Below, piece by piece: positions 27,215-35,173 of a DNA stretch of 64,000 bases. The DNA is from Gloeocapsopsis dulcis (lineage in GTDB: Bacteria; Cyanobacteriota; Cyanobacteriia; Cyanobacteriales; Chroococcidiopsidaceae): the NCBI RefSeq assembly GCF_032163395.1, contig NZ_CP119968.1:1411501-1475500 (forward strand). The letters run 5' to 3'. A program made the translations under genes and the position numbers. The notes beneath the pieces were generated by a model. It did not search any database. It had not been told where the DNA came from and worked only from the letters and a program-made list of their open reading frames with translations. How positions within the stretch are numbered: the stretch's first letter is position 1; every line of letters begins with the position of its first letter.

Positions 27215-27565
27215 ATGCTGATTGGAGAACTCGCGAAAAAATCGGGGCTACCGATTGATACCATCCGTTTCTATGAAAAGAAAGGCTTGATTGACTCTGA
27301 GCTAATCCAACGTAAAAGCAACAACTACAGGGATTATTCAGAGCCTAGCGTAGAAAGGTTGATATTGATTCAACAAGCTAAACGTTTAGGATTCACGCTC
27401 ACTGAGATTCAGGAATGGATTAAAGCTTTTGAAAGCGATCAACTTACCGTTGCTCAGAAACAGAGTATTTTGGGTCAAAAACTCGAACAGATTGAGGAAC
27501 GAATTAACGAACTAAAGAGGATGAAAATTTATCTTTCAGAAAAACTGGCTCGTTTACATAAATAA
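27215..27565 (+). CDS. MerR family transcriptional regulator
   Basis: 116 residues from the ATG at 27215, giving the standard start MLIGELAKKSGLPIDTIRFYE. An upstream alternative start would add 30 residues without homology. The winged HTH covers residues 1-70 ('RFYEKKGLIDSELIQRKSNNYRDYSE'); a dimerisation coiled coil follows ('LGQKLEQIEERINELKRMKIYLSEKLARL'). There is no Cys cluster for metal sensing, so an organic or redox signal is more likely. It is divergent from the SDR gene and the probable activator at the 27176-27206 promoter. Its stop codon is 21 bp before attC-like site B. Confidence 0.92.
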   Translation: MLIGELAKKSGLPIDTIRFYEKKGLIDSELIQRKSNNYRDYSEPSVERLILIQQAKRLGFTLTEIQEWIKAFESDQLTVAQKQSILGQKLEQIEERINELKRMKIYLSEKLARLHK

Positions 27566-27586
27566 GACACTATTGTGCCGTGAGAA

Positions 27587-27673
27587 GGCTAACACTGTAT
27601 GGCAGCGGACGGTCGAAAGCTACTTGAGGCTACTGCCGAAGTTATCTGCCGCCGCTCAAGCACAACGTTAGGC
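27587..27673 (+). repeat. attC-like integron recombination site B
   Basis: 87 bp from R'' GGCTAAC (27587-27593) to R' GTTAGGC (27667-27673). The two core boxes are complementary at six of seven bases. The inner arms AGCGGACGG and CCGCCGCT pair, with one bulged A of the kind that serves as the extrahelical base in folded attC bottom strands. TTATC is 25 bp before GTTAG, as in A and C. It directly follows merR. Confidence 0.82.
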
Positions 27674-27750
27674 TGCTTTAGGTTACTACTGAGACAGTAC
27701 TTGGAGGCGCTATTAGGTGAGGTGATTGATCCCTAACTGCTCACGTATCA

Positions 27751-28647
27751 TCACGATTTAACTCCCCGCCGTGTCGTCTTCCGTGCCAAGCTGAGAAATG
27801 CTCTTATTACTGGAGAAGAATCATGCTGCCGCCAAGCAAGATAAAGTCCGGTTTTAGGTGTCTGCTCTTGTAAAGGTCTGTAAATGACTCCGCTTCTATG
27901 AAAGTTTTGCAAGGAGGCGGGAACGAAAGCGATGCCCAGTCCTGCTGCAACCAAGCCGATGATAGTTTGCATCTGAACTGCCTCCTGAGCGACTTTCGGA
28001 CGAAATCCAGCTTGTTGACAAATGTTGATAATTTGCTCGTAAAAGATGGGTCCCATTTTGGCAGGAAATAGGATAAATGATTCATCTGCCAATGTGGAGA
28101 GAGACAATTGAGTCTGGGCAGACAACGGATGAGTTTCTGGCAACGCCAAGACCAATGATTCTGGTAAAAAGCACTCCACACTCAAACCTGGTTCGCTGAT
28201 GGCAGAACGAACAATGCCGATATCAACCTGTTTGTGATGCAGGGCTTGAATTTGCTCTTGCGTCGTCAGTTCATACAATCGCAGTTCTACAGCAGGAAAC
28301 TGTTCTCGAAAGACACTTAAAATATCTGGCAGTACGGTATACGTTGCAGATCCGACAAACCCGATCGCCAACCGTCCAACCTCACCCCGCTCTATCCGTT
28401 GTGTCACTGCGATCGCCTGTTCGAGTTGGGCTAACACCAGGTAGGAGCGCTCTAAAAACACTTTGCCTGCTTCAGTTAGATGCACTTGCCGCTTCGTTCG
28501 TTCAAACAGCTTGACGCCTAGTTCATCTTCCAAACCGCGAATCTGCTGACTGAGCGGGGGTTGGGAAATGCGCAACCGCTCGGCTGCTCGACTAAAGTGT
28601 AGTTCCTCAGCCACCGCGATGAAATAGTGCAGGTGCCGTAGTTCCAT
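27751..28647 (-). CDS. LysR family transcriptional regulator
   Basis: 298 residues, standard LTTR length. The N-terminal winged HTH is clear (MELRHLHYFIAVAEELHFSRAAERLRISQ in pieces: 'FSRAAERLRISQPPLSQQI', 'ELGVKLFERTKRQV'). The periplasmic-binding-type effector domain spans about 90-295 ('IGFVGSATYTVLPDIL', 'LVAAGLGIAFVPASL'). It is divergent from the SDR gene at 28767, with a dyad GACAG...CTGTC between, so it probably controls that SDR in response to a small molecule. It lies between attC-like sites B and C on the minus strand. Confidence 0.93.
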   Translation of the reverse strand: MELRHLHYFIAVAEELHFSRAAERLRISQPPLSQQIRGLEDELGVKLFERTKRQVHLTEAGKVFLERSYLVLAQLEQAIAVTQRIERGEVGRLAIGFVGSATYTVLPDILSVFREQFPAVELRLYELTTQEQIQALHHKQVDIGIVRSAISEPGLSVECFLPESLVLALPETHPLSAQTQLSLSTLADESFILFPAKMGPIFYEQIINICQQAGFRPKVAQEAVQMQTIIGLVAAGLGIAFVPASLQNFHRSGVIYRPLQEQTPKTGLYLAWRQHDSSPVIRAFLSLARKTTRRGVKS

Positions 28648-28692
28648 GACACTTATATGTCTAACCTATTAATCTTAGTCAAATATATATTG

Positions 28693-28710
28693 GACAGTCA
28701 CATAGCTGTC
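28693..28710. promoter_or_regulatory. Dyad in the lysR-SDR intergenic region
   Basis: GACAGTCACATAGCTGTC forms a GACAG/CTGTC inverted repeat midway between the divergent lysR and SDR genes. LysR proteins bind imperfect dyads in such positions. No strict T-N11-A assignment was attempted. Confidence 0.45.
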
Positions 28711-28766
28711 TCCTATCGTAAGAAATATGAGGTGCATCTCATCGCTTTTGTATTGGAGAAAAACAA

Positions 28767-29631
28767 ATGAACTCAGACAAAAATCGTGTTGCTCCCAAAG
28801 TTTGGTTGATTACAGGATGTTCAACAGGGTTCGGACGTGCCCTAGCAGAAGCTGTTGAAGAAGGGCGACTACCTGCTTGCTACCGCTCGTGAACCAGAGC
28901 AACTTCGCCCTTTGATTGACCACTACCCAAATATCGCAAAGGCTGTACGTCTGGATGTCACATCATCCCAAGAGATACAAGGAGCCGTTGATGCAGCAAT
29001 CGCCACATTTAGTCGAATTGATGTACTCGTCAACAATGCTGGCTATGGACTAATTGGAGCACTTGAAGAAGTCAGTGATGCTGATATTCGCCAACAGTTT
29101 GAAACAAACTTCTTTGGGGCGCTCTGTCTAATGCGAACTGTCTTGCCTTTGATGCGTCAGCAAGGCAGCGGTCACATTGTGAACATGTCATCCACAGCAG
29201 GATTAGTGGGGTTTGGTGGTAGCAGTATTTACTGTGGCACTAAATTTGCCCTGGAAGGCACGTCTGAAGCCCTGGCTAAAGAAGTCGAATCCTTTGGAAT
29301 TAAAGTGACTTTAATTGAACCTGGGGCATTTCGCACAAGCTTCAACGGACGCTCTCTGGCAGCAGCTGAACAATCCATTGATGCCTATGTTCCGGTGAGT
29401 GGTGCTTCATTGCAGTGGTTTAAAGATATGGATGGTAAGCAACTTGGCAATCCACGATCAGCGGCGCAAGCCATCATTCAAGCTGTGGAAAGTCCTCATC
29501 CACCGATGCGACTGGCATTAGGCACCGATGCCATGAGCCTGATTCAGGAAAAACTGGAATGGGTCAAAACGGATTTGGATGCTTGGCAGCAGGTGACTGT
29601 AAGTACGGATTATACAGATAGGAACAAGTGA
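28767..29631 (+). pseudogene. SDR-family oxidoreductase, frameshifted near the N-terminus
   Basis: The ATG at 28767, preceded by GGAGA, opens 'MNSDKNRVAPKVWLITGCSTGFG', with the cofactor motif TGCSTGFG. At about 28855-28860 the frame is lost: reading on gives a stop after 'ACYRS', whereas the other frame gives 'KKGDYLLATAREPEQL' and a full SDR remainder ('NNAGYGLIGALEE', 'VNMSSTAG', 'YCGTKFALEGTSEAL', 'EPGAFRTSF'). A small indel at GCTGTTGAAG, such as two lost bases, explains this. The rest of the gene is intact to 29631, so the mutation may be recent or a sequencing error. It is divergent from lysR. Confidence 0.8.
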
Positions 29632-29720
29632 GGTAATCGTTGGGTAGCTAAGCTCTGAGCTAGTCATGAGACGGTGCATAGACCCAATACAATTCAGAAT
29701 TTAAGTCAGGAGAAAGTTAA

Positions 29721-30575
29721 GTGATTCGACTCGACGATCAAGTAGCGATTATTACTGGAAGCGGGCGTTTGGGGGCAGCCTATGCCCGTCTGCTGGCGGA
29801 AAGAGGAGCGCGTGTCGTTGTGCATGACGCAGGCGTCAACAAAGATGGAACCGGATTCGATCCGAACATGGCGGCTGATGCTGCAAGCAGGATTCGAGAA
29901 GCAGGTGGAGTTGCGTTCCCGAGCAACGTAATCCTTGATAGTAGAGATAACTGCCAAAGTCTAGTAGAAACTACACTGGAGAAGTTTGGTCGCCTCGACA
30001 TCTTGATCCACAATGCCGGATGGGTTGCCTATCAATCAGTGCAAGAACTAACGCCTGATTTTCTACAGCGCGCCATCAGCATTAATTGAGAGGCACCAAC
30101 ATGGCTGGCTCAAGCCGCCTTTCCAATTATGAAACAGCAAAACTACGGACGGATTGTGCTTATGACTTCGGATAGAGCTATTTATAAGCAATATGCACTC
30201 AGTGGTTTCGCCCCTTATGCTATGGGAAAAATGGCACAGATAGGTCTGATGAATGTGCTCGTGGTTGAAGGCAAAGAGCATGGAATTCTCATTAATGCGA
30301 TTTCGCCGGTAGCCAAAACGCGGATGTGGAACGTACAAGATGAGCCAGAGGATTTGCGACCCGATCAAGTAGCCCCTGGAGTGTTATATCTTGCTTCTCC
30401 AGAATGCCGAGAGTCTGGATTTATATTAAGGGCAAGCAATGGTCAATTCACAGCCGCGCGCTGGATCGAGCGAGACAACGTGGACTATCCGTTAAACCTT
30501 GCCGCTGTTGAAAGCTCTACTGCAGAGGATTTGGCTACTCGCTGGCAGGAGATTGCTGCGGATGTTGCGTTTTAA
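29721..30575 (+). pseudogene. SDR-family oxidoreductase with internal TGA
   Basis: The GTG start at 29721 has a good AGGAG upstream. The first part (123 codons: 'VAIITGSGRLGAAYARLLAERG', 'ILIHNAGWVAYQ') ends in TGA at 30087-30089. The same frame then continues with 'EAPTWLAQAAFPIMKQQ', 'RIVLMTSDRAIYKQ', 'YAMGKMAQIGLMNVL' (YxxxK) and a terminus at 30575. One nonsense change separates two halves of a 284-residue SDR of the FabG/peroxisomal hydratase-dehydrogenase-like type. Without readthrough it is inactive. It is followed by attC-like site C after 170 bp. Confidence 0.82.
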
Positions 30576-30745
30576 GGACTGGGCTTGTACTTCGAGATGG
30601 TCTGTAGGGAAACAATTGAGGTTATTGGTAGGGGCATAGTTGAAAAAAGGATATGGGTAGGGGGCGATCACCTCTCTCCCCAATGCCTTCTGTGAATGAG
30701 GGCAATTGCTCAATCTAGCATCATTTATGGTCGAGTATACCCGCA

Positions 30746-30833
30746 GCCTAACACATCACTGCACTGGAATGGAGCGTAGGTTATTTGTTGAGTTGCAAAG
30801 ATTATCCCCGTCCGGTGAGTTCAACCGTTAGAC
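30746..30833 (+). repeat. attC-like integron recombination site C
   Basis: 88 bp from R'' GCCTAAC (30746-30752, a perfect RYYYAAC) to R' GTTAGAC (30827-30833, a perfect GTTRRRY). Arms CACTGGA and TCCGGTG pair over seven positions with one G-T wobble. TTATC lies 25 bp before GTTAG. The segment GAGTTGCAAAG is shared with site A. Length, orientation and internal spacing match the other two sites. Confidence 0.83.
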
Positions 30834-30894
30834 CACTCAGGTATCGGTTACGGCAGGTATCTGAAGGCATCGGTAAGCATTCAGAGCTAAATCA

Positions 30895-31182
30895 ATGCCA
30901 GACAACAATAGCAACAAGAATCAGAATTCTCAAACCCAAATTATTCTGGCTCTCATTGGGCTATTCGGCACAGTAGGCGTAGCCCGTACACGACTAGTAA
31001 AGTCGATACTCGATTGTGCTTGGGGCGCGTTTCTTGTGATTCTGCAAGCAGTTGTGGTCAAACGCGGCAAGCAGACACTAGCAGTAGAAACCCGTGGCAG
31101 TAGTATTGAATGCTCTGGTTGTGGTGCGAGAGTCGAGAAAACTCTTGATGTTCGGGTTCACAGTTGTAGTCGCGGTCAATAA
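30895..31182 (+). pseudogene. Chimeric frame: small membrane-protein start joined to TnpB C-terminus
   Basis: The ATG lies 61 bp after attC-like site C. The first about 27 residues ('MPDNNSNKNQNSQTQ', 'IILALIGLFGTV') look like a small one-helix protein typical of integron cassettes. From 'ARTRLVKSILDCAWG' onward the sequence is the C-terminal end of a TnpB of the IS891/IS1341 type ('VETRGSSIECSGCGARVEKTLDVRVHSC'), keeping one CxxC of the zinc finger. It stops at 31182 before the second CxxC is complete; relics of the TnpB end seem to continue in shifted frames to about 31250. It is a deletion fusion of cassette gene and insertion sequence remnant. Confidence 0.65.
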
Positions 31183-31395
31183 CTAGTCCGCGACTGAAAT
31201 TCTGGACTCGTATTGTTAAGCCGTGGACTTCGGGCGGTGGGACTACCGCTTGCTGGCTGCGGAGGCTTAGTCGATGGACAGCCTATGAAACAGCAACTCC
31301 AATTCGTAAGTATTGGAAGCTCCCGCTACAGTCGTTAGACTTGGTGGTGAGAGTTGTCACGATAGGCAACACAAGCACTAATTAAGGAGAGATAA

Positions 31396-32247
31396 GTGCA
31401 AGCACGAGAAGTTGCTCAAGCGGTGATAGTATCAATGACAGAAGCAAAAATGGCTAACTGGCGTCGCCAACAGGGGTTTCACATCATCTCGCATGATGGT
31501 CGTCATTGGGAAAGGATACGTCCTGGCTTCTATCAACCCATCCATTTGCTAGCTCGCTTGAGCGCTGAGCAAGCAACAAAGCCAACACAATTATGTTGGG
31601 GGTTCCGCGCAGCTTTAGATGAGGCTAATATTGCAGTTGCTAATGGCTCAATACCCATTCACCTTTTATCTGATCTTGACAGCTACGATATGCAAAACTT
31701 TTCGTCAAATCGTAGACATAATCTTCGCCGATGTCAGAAGCGGGTTAAGATTGTCGAACTTACTAGTACAGCACTATTAGAACAGCAGGGATTTGAGGTT
31801 GTTCTTTCGGCAACAAAGCGAACTCAGTACTTAGGCGCACCTTCAAAACAGGAATATCTAACAAGTCTTACCGACTACATTGCCCCTCAGCATCGGTTAG
31901 TTCTAGCTGGTATTGTTGGCGATCAGCTAGGTGGATATATCAGCGGCTATGCTGTTGATGGGACAGCTTACTTTGAAAATCTCTATGTTGCCACTGAGAT
32001 GTTGACAACTAACATCAATAGCGGACTAGTTTATGAGTTCGTGCAAGTTTGTCGTCGCAGTGGCAAAATTCGTGAGATCGTCAATGGTCTACATTCCCGT
32101 GAGGATCAAGCATTATGTGTTTATAAGGATAGTATAGGCTTTCCTGTCATAAACATTCCGGCTAAAGTGTTTTTAAATACAATTCTTGGCAGCTTTATTC
32201 AGTGGCGTTATCCCCACATTTACTATCGTTTGACTGGACACGACTAA
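31396..32247 (+). CDS. GNAT/FemAB-like acyltransferase
   Basis: 283 residues from a GTG at 31396 with a strong AAGGAGA upstream. 'FSSNRRHNLRRCQKRVKIVEL' and 'DQLGGYISGYAVDGTAYFENLYVATEM' resemble the acyltransferase core of FemAB-type/GNAT proteins that modify surface sugars or peptides. The N-terminal part is variable. It reads toward the exopolysaccharide locus and is convergent with the sugar transferase at 32253 (5 bp apart). It could be the N-acyltransferase for the amino sugar of that locus, or a cassette gene, since a GTTAGAC core lies 55 bp before its start. Family confidence is moderate. Confidence 0.65.
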   Translation: MQAREVAQAVIVSMTEAKMANWRRQQGFHIISHDGRHWERIRPGFYQPIHLLARLSAEQATKPTQLCWGFRAALDEANIAVANGSIPIHLLSDLDSYDMQNFSSNRRHNLRRCQKRVKIVELTSTALLEQQGFEVVLSATKRTQYLGAPSKQEYLTSLTDYIAPQHRLVLAGIVGDQLGGYISGYAVDGTAYFENLYVATEMLTTNINSGLVYEFVQVCRRSGKIREIVNGLHSREDQALCVYKDSIGFPVINIPAKVFLNTILGSFIQWRYPHIYYRLTGHD

Positions 32248-32252
32248 TACTT

Positions 32253-32936
32253 TTACGTCGTTGCTTGCTCCTGATTCTGTTCTTCTAATGTATAGTTTTC
32301 TGACCAACTCCCCTTAAATTCTTCGCACGTAGCGTAACCTTGTTGATTAATTCCTTCACTTTGTAATACTTTGTACACCGTTAGAAAGATAATTTTCAAA
32401 TCGAGCCACAAGCTCCAATGATCGACATACCAAACATCGAGTTTGAATCTTTCCTCCCAAGAGAGGGCGTTACGTCCATTGATTTGTGCTAAACCAGTAA
32501 TACCTGGCTTGACTTCATGGCGACGTGCTTGTTCGGGAGTGTAACGATCGAGGTATTTGACGAGTAAAGGGCGTGGACCAATAATGCTCATATCGCCTTT
32601 AAGTACGTTCCACAGTTGTGGAAGTTCGTCTAAACTAGTGCGACGCAGAAGTTGACCTAGAGGTGTAAGCCGTTGTTCGTCTGGCAGTAAGTTGCCTTGT
32701 GTATCACACTCGTTGGTCATCGAGCGAAACTTGTAAAAGCTAAAGATTTTGCCATCTTTACCAGGACGTTGTTGCGTAAAAAAAATTGGTCGCCCAATCT
32801 GAGTTGCGATCGCGATCGCAACTCCTAACATAATAGGAAAAAGGCAACTTAAGGCAATAGTTGCCGCAACTTTGTCCATTAGGGATTTGACCAAGCGGCT
32901 GAATTCACGCAAAAGAATAGATAACTTAAGATTCAT
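32253..32936 (-). CDS. Initiating undecaprenyl-phosphate sugar-phosphate transferase (PglC-like)
   Basis: 227 residues from the ATG at 32936. This is the small monotopic phosphoglycosyl transferase type: one N-terminal membrane-embedded helix ('ATIALSCLFPIMLGVAIAIA'), the signatures 'FFTQQRPGKDGKIFSFYKFRSM' in pieces, 'LRRTSLDELPQLWNVLKGDMS' (catalytic Asp-Glu) and 'IGPRPLLVKYL'. It transfers a sugar phosphate from a UDP-sugar to undecaprenyl phosphate, starting repeat-unit synthesis on the inner membrane face. Absence of the extra WcaJ N-terminal domain suggests a diNAcBac-type or similar amino-sugar substrate. It is the last gene of the minus-strand polysaccharide set. Confidence 0.92.
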   Translation of the reverse strand: MNLKLSILLREFSRLVKSLMDKVAATIALSCLFPIMLGVAIAIATQIGRPIFFTQQRPGKDGKIFSFYKFRSMTNECDTQGNLLPDEQRLTPLGQLLRRTSLDELPQLWNVLKGDMSIIGPRPLLVKYLDRYTPEQARRHEVKPGITGLAQINGRNALSWEERFKLDVWYVDHWSLWLDLKIIFLTVYKVLQSEGINQQGYATCEEFKGSWSENYTLEEQNQEQATT

Positions 32937-33064
32937 TAGCAATATATTCTATCTTCTATAAATTTTAATATTTTAAAGTGTTATTTCTCTTGATAAAATA
33001 CACAACTTAATAGCTTAAACTATTGTATTGTGCAATTAAATCGAGTTCAAGATGCATTATTCAG

Positions 33065-33832
33065 TTAATTTAGTTTTTGACAAACACAATAAAGCATTCC
33101 TTTGATTGGTTCATCTACTAAAGCATCAAGACCACACATTTTTCCTTGTTTAATTTGGTAATCTGAACCAATAGCTAACACGCTAAAACCTACTGTAGTT
33201 AAAGCCTCAACTGCCTCACGTAAGCTATACCAATATATATAAGGTGCGCGATCGCAAAGTGCACTCCAGTTAGGCTTTCCACCTAACTTTAGCCAAGGAA
33301 GATAGTTTAGTGTCAGGTTTGATCCACGTAACTTTCGTGTTATGCTTAAATACATCAAAAGCGGCAAGTATGCAATACTTTTAAGCCTAGATTCAAGGCA
33401 TAGAAATGAGAATAAAGCAACGCCTTGTTTTTTCAGAATTCTGTTAGCTTCCTGAATTGTGCTTGTCCGCCCAGCTTCATCTTCGATTGAACTCACAATT
33501 TGTTGTAAGTAAATTATTTGATCGAAGCTAGAATCTGCATACTTTAACTGAGTTGCATTTTGAACTTCAAAACAAATACTAGAATCAGGATCTTTTTGTT
33601 GAGCTTTCTCAATATACTCAGGCATATAGTCGTAGCCATAAAGAGACTTAAAGCCCATCTTTTCCATTTCTAATAAAATTCTGCCACCACCAGTACCTGC
33701 TTCTAGTGTTTTTCTGGCTTTATCGAAATAGGTATTAATTAAATACTTTTCCTCATCGAGTAGATTTACCCCATATGCCCAAGCATCAAATTCTACAGTA
33801 CTGTATATTTGCTTGTTATTAACTATTGACAT
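33065..33832 (-). CDS. Class I SAM-dependent methyltransferase
   Basis: 255 residues. Motif I 'TLEAGTGGGRILLEMEKMG' and 'YGYDYMPEYIEKAQQ' (acidic post-I), then 'QIIYLQQIVSSIED' (motif IV region) mark a Methyltransf_11/25-type enzyme. Set among glycan genes it may O- or N-methylate a sugar or a cap residue, but no acceptor signature is visible. Start ATG at 33832. It lies between the sugar transferase and the FemAB-like gene on the same strand with 57-128 bp gaps. Confidence 0.85.
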   Translation of the reverse strand: MSIVNNKQIYSTVEFDAWAYGVNLLDEEKYLINTYFDKARKTLEAGTGGGRILLEMEKMGFKSLYGYDYMPEYIEKAQQKDPDSSICFEVQNATQLKYADSSFDQIIYLQQIVSSIEDEAGRTSTIQEANRILKKQGVALFSFLCLESRLKSIAYLPLLMYLSITRKLRGSNLTLNYLPWLKLGGKPNWSALCDRAPYIYWYSLREAVEALTTVGFSVLAIGSDYQIKQGKMCGLDALVDEPIKGMLYCVCQKLN

Positions 33833-33889
33833 GGCTTATTACTTGATAGGTCAATATTAGCTTATTAAGTTCTTAGGGTTGTTTTAATC

Positions 33890-35014
33890 TCAGATACTAG
33901 CTATACGATAAGCAGGAAAAAAATCAGATTTCAGCAATTCTTCATCTGAAATATCTAATTCTTCTGCGCGTTTTTGAACTAAACTATGATAGTTTTTCTG
34001 ATCCACAACTAAGCGGATAGTTGAAAATGTATGTCGTTGCTTAGAAAATCCCGCTTTAAAATGGTATAAACTATCTTTTGCACCTCCAACTCCACCACCG
34101 AGATGCAAGAATTCGTTGTTTCGTTCTTTAGCCCAAGTCCGGACACAGTCAAACATCAGTTTACTTGGTGCTTGTTTTAGAAATGCTGATTTTGTTCCAC
34201 CTAAGTGATATTGAACTATGCCACAAGCTTCAGTAAATAATCCACCACAAATAATTTCATTGTTTAATTCAACGATACACAAGTGAAGCTGGTTTTTTAG
34301 TGCTTGTGAGAGTTCGACAAAGTAATCTTTGCCAAAGTAGTAGGATTTTGTTGCTCCTACACGATCCATTGTTTGCTCATAGATATCAATAAAGTCATCA
34401 ATGTAGTCTACAAACGACACCATTTTTGCTGTCATTCCAGCGCGTTTACATTTGTTGATTTTATTACGATGCTCTGGTCGGGTTTGATTCCATATTTCTG
34501 CCAGTGACATTGTTAAATCAACCGCAATAGTTTCACCATTGACTTTGCAATGTGAATACTCGCTTAAATTTTGATTGAGTATAGGATGAAGTCGCAGAAA
34601 AGCCGAACAGACTTTTTTATTAGAAAGCTGATGTATCAACTCATTGAACGCGAGGTTAAGAAATTCTGGAGTATTAGCTGCAGCTTCGTTCATCAGAATT
34701 CCTGGGTAGCCATAAGGAGATATGACATCAAAAAGCTCCATCTGAGACTGATCGTTGGGAGATAGAGCATTGCACGAGCGTAACAAATAGGGAACGAAGA
34801 AAACACGATCGCCTTGGCTAATTAAAATTGCTTCAGGAATTGCTTTGATTCTTTGTGCTTCCAGAGCTACGTATTCTGGTAGATGATAAATATCATGACG
34901 TAAGCTGTCTAAAGCTATTTCCCATAAAGGATGTGATAAGTCAAGAACTTGACCTTTGATTGATTTGTCTAGTAAGAGAGGATTTTGAGATTGAGCTTTG
35001 TAGCAGCTGTTCAT
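33890..35014 (-). CDS. FemAB-like GNAT acyltransferase (BioF2-type)
   Basis: 374 residues. The C-terminal half has the BioF2-like/FemAB GNAT pattern: 'RPEHRNKINKCKRAGMTAK', 'LCIVELNNEIICGGLFTEA' and 'LHLGGGVGGAKDSLYHFKAGFSK'. Such proteins in capsule clusters are thought to attach acyl or aminoacyl groups to sugars or lipid-linked intermediates in the cytoplasm. The N-terminal half is the usual divergent GNAT lobe. It is distantly similar in architecture to the 31396 protein. Part of the minus-strand polysaccharide set. Confidence 0.8.
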   Translation of the reverse strand: MNSCYKAQSQNPLLLDKSIKGQVLDLSHPLWEIALDSLRHDIYHLPEYVALEAQRIKAIPEAILISQGDRVFFVPYLLRSCNALSPNDQSQMELFDVISPYGYPGILMNEAAANTPEFLNLAFNELIHQLSNKKVCSAFLRLHPILNQNLSEYSHCKVNGETIAVDLTMSLAEIWNQTRPEHRNKINKCKRAGMTAKMVSFVDYIDDFIDIYEQTMDRVGATKSYYFGKDYFVELSQALKNQLHLCIVELNNEIICGGLFTEACGIVQYHLGGTKSAFLKQAPSKLMFDCVRTWAKERNNEFLHLGGGVGGAKDSLYHFKAGFSKQRHTFSTIRLVVDQKNYHSLVQKRAEELDISDEELLKSDFFPAYRIASI

Positions 35015-35173
35015 TTGAATCCGCTCACTTCGATCACAGCAACTTGAAATTTTCTCTCAAGGTGTAAATATCTTAACTAATCATGCATACGTGTCCTCTG
35101 CGAATTGCTGCTGTGATAAGAATTTTCAATTTTACGGAGTAATAGTGATACATATTTAAGATGACAACTAAAT

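Noticed and set aside
31240-31340. Possible fourth attC ending in GTTAGAC at 31334-31340
   Set aside because: No RYYYAAC box about 88 bp upstream and no TTATC 25 bp before the core; not listed as a feature, only mentioned as possible.
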